Below, in pieces: positions 33,567 to 47,147 of a stretch of 64,000 bases of DNA (the stretch's first letter is position 1; each line of letters opens with the position of its first letter). The DNA comes from Linum tenue (Eukaryota; Streptophyta; Magnoliopsida; Malpighiales; Linaceae): NCBI GenBank assembly GCA_946122785.1, contig CAMGYJ010000004.1:9198150-9262149 (forward strand). Reading direction: 5' to 3'. The notes beneath the pieces are model-generated. The model was not told the DNA's origin, ran no database searches, and saw nothing but the letters and a program-made list of their open reading frames with translations. A program made the translations under genes and the position numbers.

Positions 33567-34724
33567 ATGGGATTGAAACACAGGTTTAGATTGTCAGACA
33601 TGATCCCAAATGCATGGTTTTACAAGCTCAAAGACATGAGCAAATCCATCCCCACAACCACACACCATTCCTCCAATCACAAGAAGAAAAGGCCCCCTAA
33701 TTCCACAGTAGCAGCAGCAGCCACAAGGGCTCCACAGCAGCCAAGGTACTCTTCCTACTTGTCAGGGAAACCGGGCAGAGCTACCAACAACCATCATCAT
33801 TATCAGCATCACAAGCTGTACAATTCACCTGTGAACCAGAAGGCATCAGACACTCAGTTTCCTGATCCGCCTAGGAGAAGCAGCAGGAGGAGGAAGGCTG
33901 TCTACAAGCCTTCTCCTAAGCTGCTCTCCTCCTCTTCTTCATCGTCAGTTTGCAGCAAATGCCGTGACAACAACAGTAATAACCCCACTCTGCTCCATTC
34001 CCCTGGCTACTCCACCTCTCCATTTGAGTCTTCCCCTGACTTCTGTGGCTCTATTCTAACCGAATCCGACGATGAAGATGATGATCTCGCCTCGTCTTTC
34101 GCCCGACCTCCTAGGTCATTTGACGATCAGGTGGTTTCAGCTGCATGGTCTACATCATGTCACTCATGTAAGCTCAGCTCCTCCACGGCTGACATCATCA
34201 TCGATGTGAATAGGCATTCACTTGAAAGGAACAACATCAACAAGGTTGATATTCATGAGCTGGAGAAGCTTCCTCCCATTGTTACAAAGCCATCTAGAAT
34301 GGATCATGTGAAAGCACAAAGGTCTGTTTCTGATCAAAAGAAAAGGACCAAGTCTAGTCCTTCTCCGCGAAAATCCACATCGAATAAGAAGTACTCTGCC
34401 ACGGGGATAAGGCTGAAGGCCAACTCGCCGAGGAGGCTTGCAAGCAGGAAAGTTCAGGGCAGTAGGAAGAGTACTGCTGTCACATCATGCTTATCAGCAG
34501 TAGCAGCAGGGAACAGGATTGGAGAGAGCTTTGCAGTGGTGAAGAAGTCGGTTGATCCGGAGAGAGACTTCATGGAATCCATGGTGGAAATGATAGTGGA
34601 GAATGGAATCAGGGGTTCAAGGGAGCTTGAGGATCTTCTTGCTTGTTACCTCTCCCTCAATTCAACCAAGTACCATGATGTTATAGTCAGGGCATTTGAA
34701 CAAATCTGGTTTCACATGTCTTAA
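33567..34724 (+). CDS. OFP: OVATE family protein (OFP1-5 type)
   Basis: A 385-residue intronless frame. The ATG at 33567 was chosen because the conserved N-terminus (FRLSDMIPNAWFYKLKDM, residues about 6-23) begins right after it; 83 upstream in-frame codons are leader sequence. The middle is low-complexity: a His/Asn tract near residues 72-84, a basic SRRRRKA-type patch, a Ser run and an acidic ESDDEDDDLA patch. The C-terminus is a complete OVATE domain (DFMESMVEMIVENGIRGS, RELEDLLACYLSLNS, IVRAFEQIWFHM; about 330-385). The WFYKLKDM box is typical of the OFP1/2/4/5 subgroup. These proteins repress transcription and interact with KNOX/BELL homeodomain proteins in the nucleus and cytoplasm. It is the second OFP in the window, 10 kb from the OFP17-like gene and in the opposite orientation. 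Confidence 0.93.
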   Translation: MGLKHRFRLSDMIPNAWFYKLKDMSKSIPTTTHHSSNHKKKRPPNSTVAAAATRAPQQPRYSSYLSGKPGRATNNHHHYQHHKLYNSPVNQKASDTQFPDPPRRSSRRRKAVYKPSPKLLSSSSSSSVCSKCRDNNSNNPTLLHSPGYSTSPFESSPDFCGSILTESDDEDDDLASSFARPPRSFDDQVVSAAWSTSCHSCKLSSSTADIIIDVNRHSLERNNINKVDIHELEKLPPIVTKPSRMDHVKAQRSVSDQKKRTKSSPSPRKSTSNKKYSATGIRLKANSPRRLASRKVQGSRKSTAVTSCLSAVAAGNRIGESFAVVKKSVDPERDFMESMVEMIVENGIRGSRELEDLLACYLSLNSTKYHDVIVRAFEQIWFHMS

Positions 34725-37418
34725 CAATGAAAATAGTCCTTGTACAAGTAAGATGTATGTATGAATGTATGTAAGATAGATGGATAGTACCAACTTTCCT
34801 TATGTTCTTATGGCAATGAAAAGCAGGCTACTTTCTTATGGGCATGAGAAAAAGTAGTGAACTTTGTGAAGGCCAATGGTTTTTTAAAATGAGGGTTTCA
34901 ATTATTTGTCATTATTAATCAGATGCATGAGCCTGAGGTTTTTGAGTGATGGAGGCTAAAAGACAGCAGCAATAAGCAGCAGGTAACTTGGCCTGTTACC
35001 ATGCCTCCAAAGTATTAAGCAATCACCTTAGAACTAGTGAACTACACACCATATAGAGTTAGTTGTTCTCAGTAGACCCTCCCACACGCTTCATCATATC
35101 CTTTGCTTTGCTGCATTCTCATTATTAATTCCATAACTTAAAAAAGAAGGGCAAGAGTCATAAAACAAACACCACAATGGCCTTGCTCGGTCCTAAAGGC
35201 CTAAACTATGGAAAGTGGACTCAACCCACTTTACTATATGCTTTTGATTACACTTCCAAATTTCTGAAAAATGCGAAGATTTTTTGGTTTCTCCAGCCAA
35301 AGATTCATTCATTTTCTTTACCATGCACAGTTGCAGATAGAAGGATGACTTTGCCAGTGGTTTCTTACTCTTTTTTTTTTTGTTCCTATATCACCATTCC
35401 ATTCCTTTCCGCCCACAGCTCAATTCCAACCAAAATCTCTCCCAAAACCCATGAGAAATTGCTATCACACAGAAACAGAGCCAACTCTGGATTCCACATG
35501 TACCCTAATGGGGTTTTAGGACAGGACCACATCCTACATGATGACACCATTGCCCACCAATATTGTGACCATTTTAGGAAACCCTTTTTCCAGCTTAATA
35601 TATAGTGCTGTTTCACCCTTCACACCACCAGCACTAGCCTTTTAACTTAGGACCACCAACAATTTACTTGATTCCTTTCTTCAATGAATGGCTCTCCTTC
35701 ACAAGTTTAGATGCATTTATATATGAAGCTAGGATAGGGGTATATCCTTAGATGCATGTATAAATCTAGTAAACTGCCAATTTCTGTGATGGGTTTGCAT
35801 CTGATAGCTGTTTTAGGTTAGTTTTAGCAAGCATTGGGGGATTTCTAAATCTGGGTATGTCATTGACTGATGCATCTGCTCACAATTACAGAGAAATGCA
35901 GAGCTAGGGAAGCTGACTTCATATGTTTTGATGTGAAAGTGAAACACCACTGAATTTGTGATTCATGGGTATGGTGGTTTTAGTCAATCATAACATCAGA
36001 ATTTGGGATCTGTCCACAAAAAACCCATAATAGCTGAATTATGTGGAAAGTGACTTATCTTCTTCTCATAAGATAAGGATCAGCTGCTATGTCCACACCA
36101 AGAGCCTTGATATGTGACACAGACTACCAGAGCTGTAGCTCCTAAGAAAATGGATTTTAAGACTGCAATAATTATCAGAAGGACCACAAGCTAAAGCTAG
36201 GTTTAGCTGGGTCAATTTCTCCCCTTAGGTTGCCATGCTTTTGTAATTTCCACTTCATCAATCAGCCTTACTCAATTCTCATGCATCCAAGGTCTTAAAT
36301 ATCATCAACTGCATGGATTAGACGATACAGAATTCTTAATTATGAACTAACAAAGATACTTTCTGCATAGCTGTCAGCCTGTCACTTCTTTTTTCTTTTG
36401 AACATAATAGCTGTTTTGCTGCTAAAACAGTAGTAACTTCGATACCTGGACTTTCAGCAAGTTAAATTCTTTTACCCATTTTATTGGACTTGATTTCCCT
36501 GGTCTAGACAAAGTGAAAGCAAGCCACCTGGGAGAGAGCAAAGAGCATCCTTCATAACTCAAGGCAACTTATGGTTGCTGCAACATGGTACAAAGACCTC
36601 TACAGTGAGGACTTGGTTTCTTTTTGCAATTCTGTTCATTAAAGGCAGAGCATGATACTATTGACTGTGTTTCAGTCTGGTTTCTGTGAGCTTTGTTTCC
36701 ATCTCACACTACACAAATGAAGCAATTTGTTTAAGTTTCGCTGCATACCAAGGAAAAACCTGGTCAAAAAGACTTGCAGAAGGTTTTGGGATCTTCTTCT
36801 TGCCTTCTCAGAATATTGTGTCAACTTTGAACACAGCCAAAAAAGGGAGGCGGATCCTGCTTTAACGCCTTCCTTTGCCAGGTGTTATATTATACAAGGT
36901 GAATAGAGCCACTTATGAGGCTAATTTGAGAAAGAAACAACATTTTGGCAAAGAAAGGAAGGTAACATGCACAGGGAAAGACAAACACGAGAATGGAAAC
37001 AAGGCATATGCAAACAGTTAATGCTAGCCTTATTGTCAAAACTGGAGTTTTTTCTGTGCTTGCCTAACATGGCATGACATCTGGCAATTTGTAAAACGGT
37101 GAACAGAAGTACATTCATGAAATTAGCAACCTGGTGATAAAATTAGATTACCAAACTGGATGGTAAGAGTTCTTCCTTGTTTCAGAAGGCTGGATCGTAT
37201 GGAAAATTCATGATACTCCACGCTCATTCATATGGGAGATGAAAGGTGAAAACTTTATTGCAAGCCACAACGTTTCACAAACATACTACATATACATATT
37301 CACACCCCCTATTTTAATATCTACACATCACCTGATTGATGCTGTCAGAAAGCCAGGTGATTGCTTTGTTCCCCCTACTTGTCAGAAGCAACTTTATGAT
37401 CAACATCCTTGTGATCGA
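34725..37418. other. Intergenic region between OFP and WNK genes
   Basis: Includes the 3' untranslated regions of the two flanking convergent genes. A 142-codon frame at 35177-35605 has no recognisable features and unconvincing composition. No RNA gene or transposon ends were found. Confidence 0.45.
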
Positions 37419-40400
37419 TCAGTTTCTTCTCCTTGACTGTCTTTCAGAAACATCAGGAGGAGGTCCCTGGAAACCAATATTTTCAACGGCTCCAACTGTA
37501 TTGAACAGTCGCCTCTTGGTAACCTCTTCTACTAATGACCGGTGCAGCAACTGGCTGTGAACGTCAACTAGCGACTGGTTCCTCGTCAAGCTGGTCCTTC
37601 TGTCTCCAGAGCCATGACCTCCATGGTGTTGGTGTTGCGACTCGAGCAACGACATGCAGTTTTTGTATGCAGTTCTAGCTAGTGCTTGCCCCTCAGACTT
37701 CGAATTTCCTGTTGGACAAAATCTTCTTGAGTTGTGAGTTTTTGACACGATGGGATGTTTATCTCTCCTTGTGCTCGTATGATCATCATCATCACAAGTG
37801 TAAGTTAAGATGGAATGTGATGATCCTGACTGTGAAGAGCTTTGCGAGCTGGCATCATCATAGTACAAGTTATCTGCAACAGCAATTGTTTCCAATTGAT
37901 ATTGCAGGATTTGAAAATGTAATATGACCTACTTGTGGTCTAAAAAAAAAGTATTTGAATGCAGATTTTCCATAAAAATCCTTCATCAGTCTTACTCTCT
38001 GCCTACTCAAGCATAATGCATACAACCTTCCTTTTGTTTATTCATCTAGAAGAACGAATAAATATTCTTGGTTTAACTGCAACCAGTGGTTACTGAACAA
38101 TTCTTGTAGTTTCGACCATGTCACTAATTTACTACTAGTACCAAATTTTTTTTTTTTTGATAATGTACTACTAGTAGCAAATTTCGTAAGTAAACTATGA
38201 ACCTTGTTCTATATAGGGGATAAACAGGTTCAAGCTATCATTAAATAGGTTCAAGCTATCATGAAACTATGCATTAAGGTCCAAATTAGCATTTACATTT
38301 CACTTTCTTTCTGGGAAAATAGAAGTTATGGTACAAACTTTTTACAGGCTCATAGCCCATAGGAGAGTGCTTAAGGCCATGAAAACAGCCTCTTTCCAAT
38401 TTCCAGGAAATGTATTAATTTAGATTTTCTGAAATAAGATTCATTATACCAGCATTTTATTAGGAAATTTCAGAATCACACAATTGAAAAGAACCCAGAA
38501 AAAAAGTAACCAACTCCAACATCAAAGAAGTTCAGTGGTCAGAAATATACCTTGTAGCCAAAGGGTTGTACCCATGAATGATGATGACTGGGAGGATGAA
38601 TATGACGAGGAAGAGTTATAAGCATGACTATGCTCATCATAATCACACTTCTGATGTCTATTATTGCCTTCATAATCAGAGTGTTCCCAGTCTGGCACCA
38701 GAGCTGAAATCTCTTGATCAATCATTCCAGCAATTTCAGATGGTTCCCAATCAACAATGTCAAGCTCTTTCACCATCTCCGTTGCAACATCCATCGGAGT
38801 ATCATGTAGTATATCAAACGGAAAGAACACATTTCGAGCAGAACCTGCAAGAAAACGAAACATGAAGTCATCATAAAACCAGTATAATCATCAAACAAGA
38901 CATGAGTAGATGTATGGCAATGGGTTCCATTTGAGTATTTGGGTTGAACCTAAATGCTCTTACATTTATTTAGTGATTAGGATGGGATCTAATTAAGGTC
39001 AGGCTCATTTGGATCCGCACTTGTATGACCATAATAACAACCACATCAGGATACTTGATTGATAATCATCTCAAAGACAAATTAAGTACACCGGTAAAAA
39101 GATCAAACCTACAATGAATAATTAAATGGGTATCCATAGTTTCATGGATAAAGAACATAGTGGATATCCATTGAAATTGGATCAGACCCACCACCATCCA
39201 ATTCAACCCATATCAGTTGGATTGGATTGCATAACCAACATTTGAGTTCTTTGTCATCCCCGAGTAGACTAGCTTGGGTGTGCAAAAAAGTGAAGCACAA
39301 AAGCTAGCATTAGAAATATACCATCTTTGTTGACAATCTGCACTTTAAGAAAGATTGTATCATCTTCCGGGTTCAATTTCCCTGTGATTTTCATTTCTGT
39401 CCTAGGTGGGTCATCATCCTCCTCCAATTGCAGTTTATTCAGTTCTCCATTACTCAGGAAAGGTTTAGGACTTTCAATCCCTTTAATAACAGGTTCTGGT
39501 GCCAGAAAAGGATCCAACAATAGATCTTTTGCCGATACTCTATTTGAAGCAGCAACTAAGCATTTCCCAATGAATCTCTGTGCTTCCAAGTCATTGAGCC
39601 TATAGTATGATGCTGGTAGCTTTCCCTGCGTCAAGAAGGTGCCATACATGGTAAGCCTAGTTACCAAACAATAAACAAACTGAATAAAGTGACAAAAAAG
39701 GAGACATACTGAGGTCACTTTCTTGTATATCTGTGCTGGATTACCGCATTCACTATAAGGGTATTCAGCTGTCATCATCTCCAAAACACACATCCCAAAT
39801 GAGTAGACATCAACTAGCTCGTTGTAATCTTCTTCATATAATTCCGGAGCCATGAACTCTGGTGTGCCTAGTAATTGTTTCAATGTTAAGAACTTCGTAA
39901 CAACATGCACAAAAAAGGATGCTACTTTAAAGCATCATTCCCTTCTTTCCATAAGGGAGAGAAGCAAGTACCTATTACACTGTGAGCTGATTGGCAGTCC
40001 CTGAGAACAGCTGCAAGGCCCAAATCACCAATCTTGACTTGTCCAAGATGACCATTTACAAAAATGTTGTCACATTTCAGGTCTCTATGAATTACTGGAG
40101 GATCATGGCTATGTAGATACACAAGGCCCTGTAAGATTTGTCGAGCCCATCTCTTAATCGCTCGCATGCTCACTTGCTGGTATTTCCTCCTGTACCTGCA
40201 TGTCAGGTTGAGCAGACAGTCATATAAAACCATGTCTGCCAGAATGTGATCCTTAAAGCAACGGAGTGAGAATATCATTACTCTCTCAGAGTCCCAGAGG
40301 TGAACATCTCAGTGATGAAGTTGAAAGTCCTGTGACGAGTATCGATCCACGAAGTATAGAACCGAATGATGGAAGGATGGTTTAGGGTACTGAGAAGATG

Positions 40401-41238
40401 AACTTCAGAGTAGAGCCTCTCCAGATCATCTGGCCTGCGAAGCACGTCATTGAGTTTGATCTGGTTCCATGCTACTTCCAATCCAAGGAACTCATCAATT
40501 GCCTTGTATACCTTTTTCATTGCTCCTTTACCAAGTACTTCATTGAACTGTCCTCCAAAAACCACAATCAGTAATCTTTATCACATTCAACTCTTCAACA
40601 ATGCTCAGCCTGGTTAATCCAATTTAATCAACCCATCTCTTTCTACAGCAAAAGCTTCATTAAAATATTCATTAAGAGCAGAAAGGAAAGGTCAGAATCC
40701 AAAAATAAGTACAAAACTATCGTGGATCACTAGGATATACTATTTTATACACTTAGATGTCGTGATGTAATCCAACTTGGGTCCATCAATAATTAAGAAC
40801 CCAGTAAAGAGTTGACCATCTCTAGTTTAATAGGAAAAATCAGTGTCACCAGAAGTTGGTAGACCCAAGAAAACAAAAACTAAATAGCTCTATCTACAAC
40901 ATTGGCTTGGCGGCAACCGAGTACAGGCGGCCGTTGAACATAGATTCTTTAGATAGAGCTTGAGAAACAGGACAAAAACAACAAGAACATAGCCAGACCA
41001 AAAACCATTTACTCCCAAATAAATAACCAATTTGAAATTCTACGCTGGAGATAAGCACAAAGATGCATGCAAACGGATAATTTTCAAGTTGTTCATATCC
41101 TTATCGGCATCACGAAAATGAAGAAACACTACTCACCCGTCCATAACGCCCGGTGGGATCGGTCTCGACATAGCCCTGATCCGCGGCTGGGCGGCCACGG
41201 CCGTCGTTGGCGAGGTTAACAGCTGTCTTGCCGTTCAT
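37419..41238 (-). CDS. WNK: WNK (with-no-lysine) serine/threonine kinase, seven exons
   Basis: Exons, minus strand: 41238-41137, 40547-40282, 40195-39972, 39867-39710, 39625-39322, 38844-38551, 37873-37419. Every intron has GT...AG ends and the frame is kept throughout (1803 nt, 600 residues). The kinase domain spans about residues 28-291: Gly-loop [11 protein letters not shown], whose K45 takes the place of the catalytic lysine; N62 (VAWNQ) stands where other kinases have lysine, the plant WNK hallmark. Then HRDLKCDN (D161), GDLG (D180) and GTPEFMAPE. Exons 5-6 add an OSR1-C/PF2-like segment ([29 protein letters not shown]). The C-terminus is Ser-rich and ends with a predicted coiled part ([19 protein letters not shown]). 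Plant WNKs act in clock, flowering-time and ion/osmotic stress signalling; the size and N-terminus fit the WNK2/WNK4/WNK5 group. Intron 1 (589 bp), intron 5 (477 bp) and intron 6 (677 bp) are long. Splice sites are predicted from sequence only. Confidence 0.95.
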
Positions 41239-44200
41239 GGTTTAAAATTTCAAACAACTCGAAAAACTGACTCAAACTTTTGTAACTAAAGGCAATAACT
41301 TTACAATCGAGGAAGGAAAACAGAGTGAAGAAAGCAAACAGAGAGCTAGGGAAGAAGAGGGTTTTGAGTAGAGGGTTTGAAAAAATCAAACGATCCTCGG
41401 CTTCCCCTCGTGGTTTTCGTAGGAGAAGTGGCGAAAGAGGAGCCAGAAGAGGCGGGAGTAATCAATCCGAAGCAGAATCCAACCCGAGCCGGCCACCAAC
41501 TCCTCCGCCGCACGCGAGAAGTGGGTGTACTCTGTTTTGGCAACCATTTGATGAGACCAGAGAGAAACAGAGTAGATAGGGTATCTCTCGCTTGATAGAT
41601 TTTAAAACTGACAATCGCACCCCTCTCCTATAGGGTTTTACTTTTTCCCGTTTGAATCCCTGGTGAGTGGGGTAAGCGGGGAGGGAAGTGACAAGAATTC
41701 CAACACGGAAGTGAAAGAAAGGAAGGGAATTTTTTTGTGGGTCTGTTGTTATCTGGGCACTGTCTTTTTCGGTGGTGGGGTTTGAATCGAAAGGAAGAGA
41801 AGACAACTACAAAATCAGCTCTGTTTTAGGTGGAGAGGGAAAGAGACGAAGCTGGAGGTGGGATTCTGAACTTGAAGAACCTGTGGCTGCGCTTTGCTGG
41901 ATGCATTTGCGTATGGACTGGGGAAATCAGAGGGGAAATCAGAGGGAGACAATCGATGATTCTGGAGAAGATGAAGATTGGGGAGATTTTCAACGGCAAG
42001 AAGAGAGGGGAAAACAAGGAAGGAAAGGGTTCTTTGGGAATATGGGATTTGGGAATACAGAGAGATATATAAGAAAAATGGGGAAACAGGGTAGGCAGTG
42101 GACTACTGGTGATGGCTGCAACGGCAGTAATGCAACAGCAAGCAGCTTACTCTGCCTCCTCAATAATGCCAAAACTAGGCAGGTGACATTCAAGTATCAA
42201 CGAATTTCAAGCTCCCGGATTCCCATACTTTTACGGCCAACCACAGCCAGTTTGTTTTTGTTTTTATATTGTTTTTGGATAATCTGAGGGAGGAAGACAA
42301 CTACGATACCAATTCGATACTAATACTAATAGCGGTTGACACAGACAACCAGTAATTTTTAGATATATGGCGTTAGAACAATTATAAACTAAGCAACTTG
42401 AAGTCAACTATCATGATGAAACAATGGAGGAGAAAGACATTAACATGTGATAAGACGAAGTTCTGACGATGGGGATGATATGTTCGTCCCAAATGTTTAT
42501 CGCTTGGAGCAAACGAAGTTCTGACAATGGGGATGATATGTTCGTCCCAAATGTCCTTCGCTCGGAGTAATCTTATTTTTTATTTTGTTCATGATAGGCA
42601 TTGAAAGCTTTTCTAACGTAGGTCATTGTTCAACTAATCTGACTCAAATCATTTCGAAATTTTTATTTTTATTTTGCCAATACTTTGAAGCGATCAGAAA
42701 ACAATGTTATTAAGTGTCGTTTAATAACTTTTGCATAGTCTCAGTTCACTCACTGCCTAACTTTTCTTTTCAATTAAGACAAATTGAGCTTATAAGAAGG
42801 GCGTGACTCGTGAGTTATGCGATGCTACGAACCATTTTATCTGATTCCAACTTCGACAACTAAATTGTTGAGAGAATTGATCCGAAGCAATTAGAATTGT
42901 CAAGTGTAAATCGTTTCAATCAAACCACAATTTTTTTTTTATAGTGAAAATATGGTAGTTCAATTCGTATTATTTTCAATGAAAACAATTATTTAAAACC
43001 TAGAAATTGGACAAACACACAACACAAGTGGCAACTCGAATCACACAGGATATTTATAATTGGTGCATTGAATTTGTTATCCGAATGTTCTCCATTTAAC
43101 AACTTTTATCCAAACGTGGATTTTGGATCCCCTGTTCTAAGTATTCAAAAGAAGTGTTACAGAGTCGGGTTTGTACAAAGAGGTTGATGATGGCCACATA
43201 AGGTTGGGAGACAGAGACAGAGACAGGCCCACCCACCACCAGGCCACTAGCCATTGGCCACCATAGATGACTCTCTTCCTCTGTTTTCTCTAGTTTACAG
43301 CAATTGGGTTGACGAAATTTACATGGCAACCTCAACACTGTGTGTACATTCTTTTAATCTGAAAGGACAAATCAAAACTGGCTCTTTCAACTTCAACTAT
43401 GTGCAATTCTGCATGCAATTTTGGTCTGTGATTAGATTATGAGTGCACTGTTACGCAGGATGAAATGAGCAAAACAAATATGGTGAATGGACTTGAACCT
43501 TTCAACTATCGATCTATAAATCAGTTGCTTTCTGATCAAAACTCCGCCTACTCATCCTCTGTTGACCTGGTGATAAGGAGGCTAGATGCGAGTTATGCAA
43601 ATGCACTCAGCCACCGTAGCTCGAGATTGGTAGAGGGAGGAAAAGGTCAAATCCCATTGGTTCACTGACGTAGCCAGGATTTTATGTAAGGTAAGTTCGA
43701 TTTTTTTTTTATATTCACGTGGCTCATTGAAAACTTTCTTTCAACACTTGTAGTGTAGCCTTAGTTCGAGTCTAAAACCTGATATATTGAATTCATTATT
43801 AGGATAAAAAGGATCTAGTGAGTTACTGAGTTTCAACAAAAGGAGGCTTCGGCGATAGATAATGGATAAATTAAGGATTTGAAGCTTGGAAGATGAAGTT
43901 ATATTTTGTGCTAATATTATTTATGTAGAAACTAAAATGTATTATATATAATGATGATAGCTAAATTCATGATATAATTATTGTTTGATGGTAGAAATAT
44001 TGATCAATATTGATGAATTTTAGGTGAAAAATGTCACCGTCACTTAATTATTGTATTAAGGAGTGAAAAACCGTAGCGTACTGGTGGTTCGATCAAAAAA
44101 TTCTCATACTGGAAGCGAAATTGATAGAAGATATTAGCCATATGAAATGGTTAAATCATATTTTCAGCATAAAATATCATACTGTTGACTTATCTGGTAC

Positions 44201-45682
44201 AACCTTCTACCACTATTAACCTGAACATACATATTTTCTTCTGACCCACCTTGGCTATGCAGTATGCACCGCCACTGCCACCGGGTTCACTGATTCACAA
44301 TTGGATTATGTATCTCCGTTGAAGCCGAGTGGCATCCTCGGCCAGAAAAGGCAGCAAAGCTAAGTCCAATGGCCTCAATTGAAGCTTCTCTAACAAAACA
44401 ATGAAGGGCAGAATTATATGATGGGCAAAGCTACAATTAAAGAAGTACTAGTTAAATGGTTCGCGCAATTTGCGGCGAGTATGTTAATTTTTTTTTGGTG
44501 GAAAGTGGGTATGTTAATTTTAGGGTGGTGTGTTGTTTATTGAACTTCAAGTTACTAGTTGGTATGCTATAGTCCATAAAAAATTGCAGTGTTTATTGTC
44601 TTCTTGTCTTGCATTTGAGAATAGATTAAAGTATACAAAGTTGAGCATTCTTAACCTAGAGCGTCTGTTGGTTCTTAGTTTCATAGCAGGGTAATCACTG
44701 GTTAGAGACATGTTTAATATCACTCGATCTATATATATACTAGGTGGTGATGATGGGCATTGTCGCGGATGGAGATGGACTATAGGCATGTATTATGTGG
44801 CCCGTTATGGTGTTTTGTTATTATTATTAGTCTAAAATTAATTTTTTGTTAGCAGTTTTGTTAATAATATTTACTTGACAATATGATATTGACTAAGAAG
44901 AGATATATGGTGGTCAACATCCAATTAATTATTGTTTTTTTTTTTGAAAATTTGGACTAATAAATTATATTTACCTAAACCCAAGTAGACCCATTGATTA
45001 TGGGTAGGGTATGAGTGATGTATATATGGTTTTGGAAGTTTGTAGATAGGTTTGGGTAGGGTATGAATATTTACTTTCATAATCTAAATGTGTATGAGTT
45101 GGTTATGGATACCCATTTATTCGAGTGTGTTTTAATTATAAATACAAAAATTAGAAATATTTGTAGAACTTCCAAATTTTAGGTACCAAAATATAATACA
45201 CGAAAATTTTAGGTACTAAAATGTAATGTTCCATCAATATTTTGAGGACTTATATGCCAAAAAAAATTAGGTGATAAATCTAAAGATCTATTAATTTTAG
45301 GTATTGAACTATAATTTGCATAGTTGAGTCTTAATTCCTTTTATGGTGATGTATTTAAGAAGATATTTATTTATCTTTTTATAGAAAAATGAAAAATATT
45401 TATTTTATATGTTTAGATATCTAACCAAACATTCTATGTATAATTATTGAAAAATCTATCATGGGTGAAAAAGAAAAACTCTAGAGAGAAGCAAAAGGAA
45501 TACAAACTGGAACTCGCTTATAATTTCACGCCTTCAAATCCCATAATGAAAAATGAAGAATTTCTAATAAGTAATAACCATATATATTTATTTTTAATTG
45601 GACTCAACATTGAAGCAAGAAAGTTAGTGGTTCATGATTCAATTATTAATTCTCTAGACGGACGATGAAGATAACTAATACA
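41239..45682. other. Intergenic region upstream of the WNK gene
   Basis: The first 500 bp probably hold the WNK leader and promoter. A G/A-rich frame at 41772-42287 (171 codons) lacks domain features. At 42455-42570 a 58-bp unit is tandemly duplicated. About 43666-44290 has ends resembling the CGTAGCCAGGATTTT hAT-like family seen at 31693, without a clean duplication. No gene supported. Confidence 0.4.
42455..42570. repeat. 58-bp tandem duplication
   Basis: ACGAAGTTCTGAC begins copies at 42455 and 42513; both include GGGGATGATATGTTCGTCCC. Confidence 0.8.
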
Positions 45683-45690
45683 GTAAAAAC

Positions 45691-46074
45691 CAAGGTTGTC
45701 AAACCGGTTTATACCGTTGTACCGGTTTGACAAGTGGAATGGTACGACCAGTGGTATAACCAGTTTGTGCCGGTTCATGCCGGTTTAAAAAAATGTGAAA
45801 ACAATTAATATCCCATATACTTAATCATATATAAAACATATTTGTGGACAATTTAGTTACAATCCAACAAATATCATCAACTTTTAACTATTATATTCAT
45901 AAAATGAATAATAAATGATTTTTTTATTCATTAAACTCATTAAAATGATGTCATTTTACTTAGAATGCGTAAGTCGATCATACCGGTCATACCGGTGATG
46001 TCATGCAGGTTTCATGACCAGCACAGGTTGAACCAGGTTCAACCGGGTGGCATGCCACCGGCATGACAACCATG
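45691..46074. mobile_element. hAT MITE with exact 8-bp target duplication
   Basis: Ends CAAGGTTGTCAAACCGG and the complement of CATGGTTGTCATGCCGG. The exact duplication GTAAAAAC lies at 45683-45690 and 46075-46082. Subterminal parts are packed with ACCGGT/CCGGTT motifs. The interior is AT-rich, 384 bp in total. Confidence 0.9.
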
Positions 46075-46261
46075 GTAAAAACAGATCCATAACTGCCAAA
46101 AATCAACAACGTTAGTTACTTAGCTTGTCTAGAGAAATACTCACGTTTTTTTTTGAAGTAACAATCAGTCCGATTTTTACCGACCTTTGAATTTCCCGAC
46201 ATTAGGGAGCTCTTTAGCTAACCTCACTCACGCACCATGGTAATTTCCTTTGCTCGATCTC

Positions 46262-46269
46262 TATATAAA
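46262..46269 (+). promoter_or_regulatory. TATA box upstream of the small hypothetical gene
   Basis: TATATAAA about 180 bp before the ATG at 46444, in good position for a leader of about 150 nt. Confidence 0.5.
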
Positions 46270-46443
46270 CGACCCTTTAGAGAGTGCAAAAGCATCCAAA
46301 GATCTATCAAGCAAGAACTACAAAAGAGGTAGAATCCCAAAACTCGAGATTCATACCAATCTCGCTCATGTAGATCGACGGAAAGAAGTAACATCGAGAT
46401 CGAATCGGTAGAAAGAAAGAGGGGGATCAGAAATTAAAGGAGG

Positions 46444-46713
46444 ATGGCGAATGCAATATTGAACATGCTGGCTCATTGCGCATTCGGCATGAGCTCCAGC
46501 GTATCGATCCACGATACGGTGATCGAGAGAAGGCCGTACCATAAGAACTGTGAGTGTGCGCTTCACAAACTAAAATGTAACTGTTCTCATATTTCGTATG
46601 CACAGACGAACTTATCGTTTTCTTCTCACCAAAAGTTTTTCACCACTTTACTTTTCAAGTCTTGCTTTTCAATAGTAGATTTTAGAGATTTTTGCAAAAC
46701 AACAAGCCGCTAG
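46444..46713 (+). CDS. Small Cys-containing plant protein, function unknown
   Basis: An 89-codon frame starting MANAILNMLAHCAFGMSSS and containing the basic/Cys/His motif ERRPYHKNCECALHK (about residues 28-43). Short plant proteins with an ERRPYHKNCxCALHK-like box seem familiar to me as uncharacterised proteins, but I cannot name the family with certainty. A clear TATA box and a purine-rich leader precede it, which favours a real gene. The part after residue 45 looks less conserved; a GTGAGT inside the Cys box (at 46549) could also be a splice donor, so the 3' end is uncertain. No signal peptide or membrane segment is evident. Confidence 0.45.
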   Translation: MANAILNMLAHCAFGMSSSVSIHDTVIERRPYHKNCECALHKLKCNCSHISYAQTNLSFSSHQKFFTTLLFKSCFSIVDFRDFCKTTSR

Positions 46714-47147
46714 ATAATGTTTCCAACAGTCGAAGTAGAGGTGCATGGGTCAGCCCAGATCGATATTTAAACATACTTACCCTATATTGCACTCATTTAA
46801 GGTTTATACTTGGACTTTAGGTGGGGTTTTATTGTGATAGTTGGGTTGAGTCAGTGGCGGATCCAGAAATTTTACATAGGGGTGTCCTCTCCTACAAATT
46901 TAATTAAATTAATAATTCAATAATTATTAAATAAGAAATATATGATATGTACAAAATAGAACAAAGCACATGACGTGTTTCGTATTTAGGAAAAATTATA
47001 AAATATAATCGATGTCTAACAATGCTCTACAAATCTATATCAACCCCTACATCCCAACAGACAATCACCTTACCCAGTTGTCAATAAACACGCGACAAAG
47101 CGCGCATCACCTTCTAGTTAATATATATAAAGATAAACCTAAATTAC

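Noticed and set aside
35177..35605. 142-codon plus-strand frame between OFP and WNK genes
   Set aside because: No domain, poor codon character, interrupted by a T-homopolymer; probably chance.
41772..42287. 171-codon frame upstream of the WNK gene
   Set aside because: Low-complexity G/A-rich sequence with opposing frames of similar length and no recognisable motif.
43666..44290. Possible second copy of the CGTAGCCAGG hAT-like element
   Set aside because: Only the left end matches well; no duplication and unclear right end.
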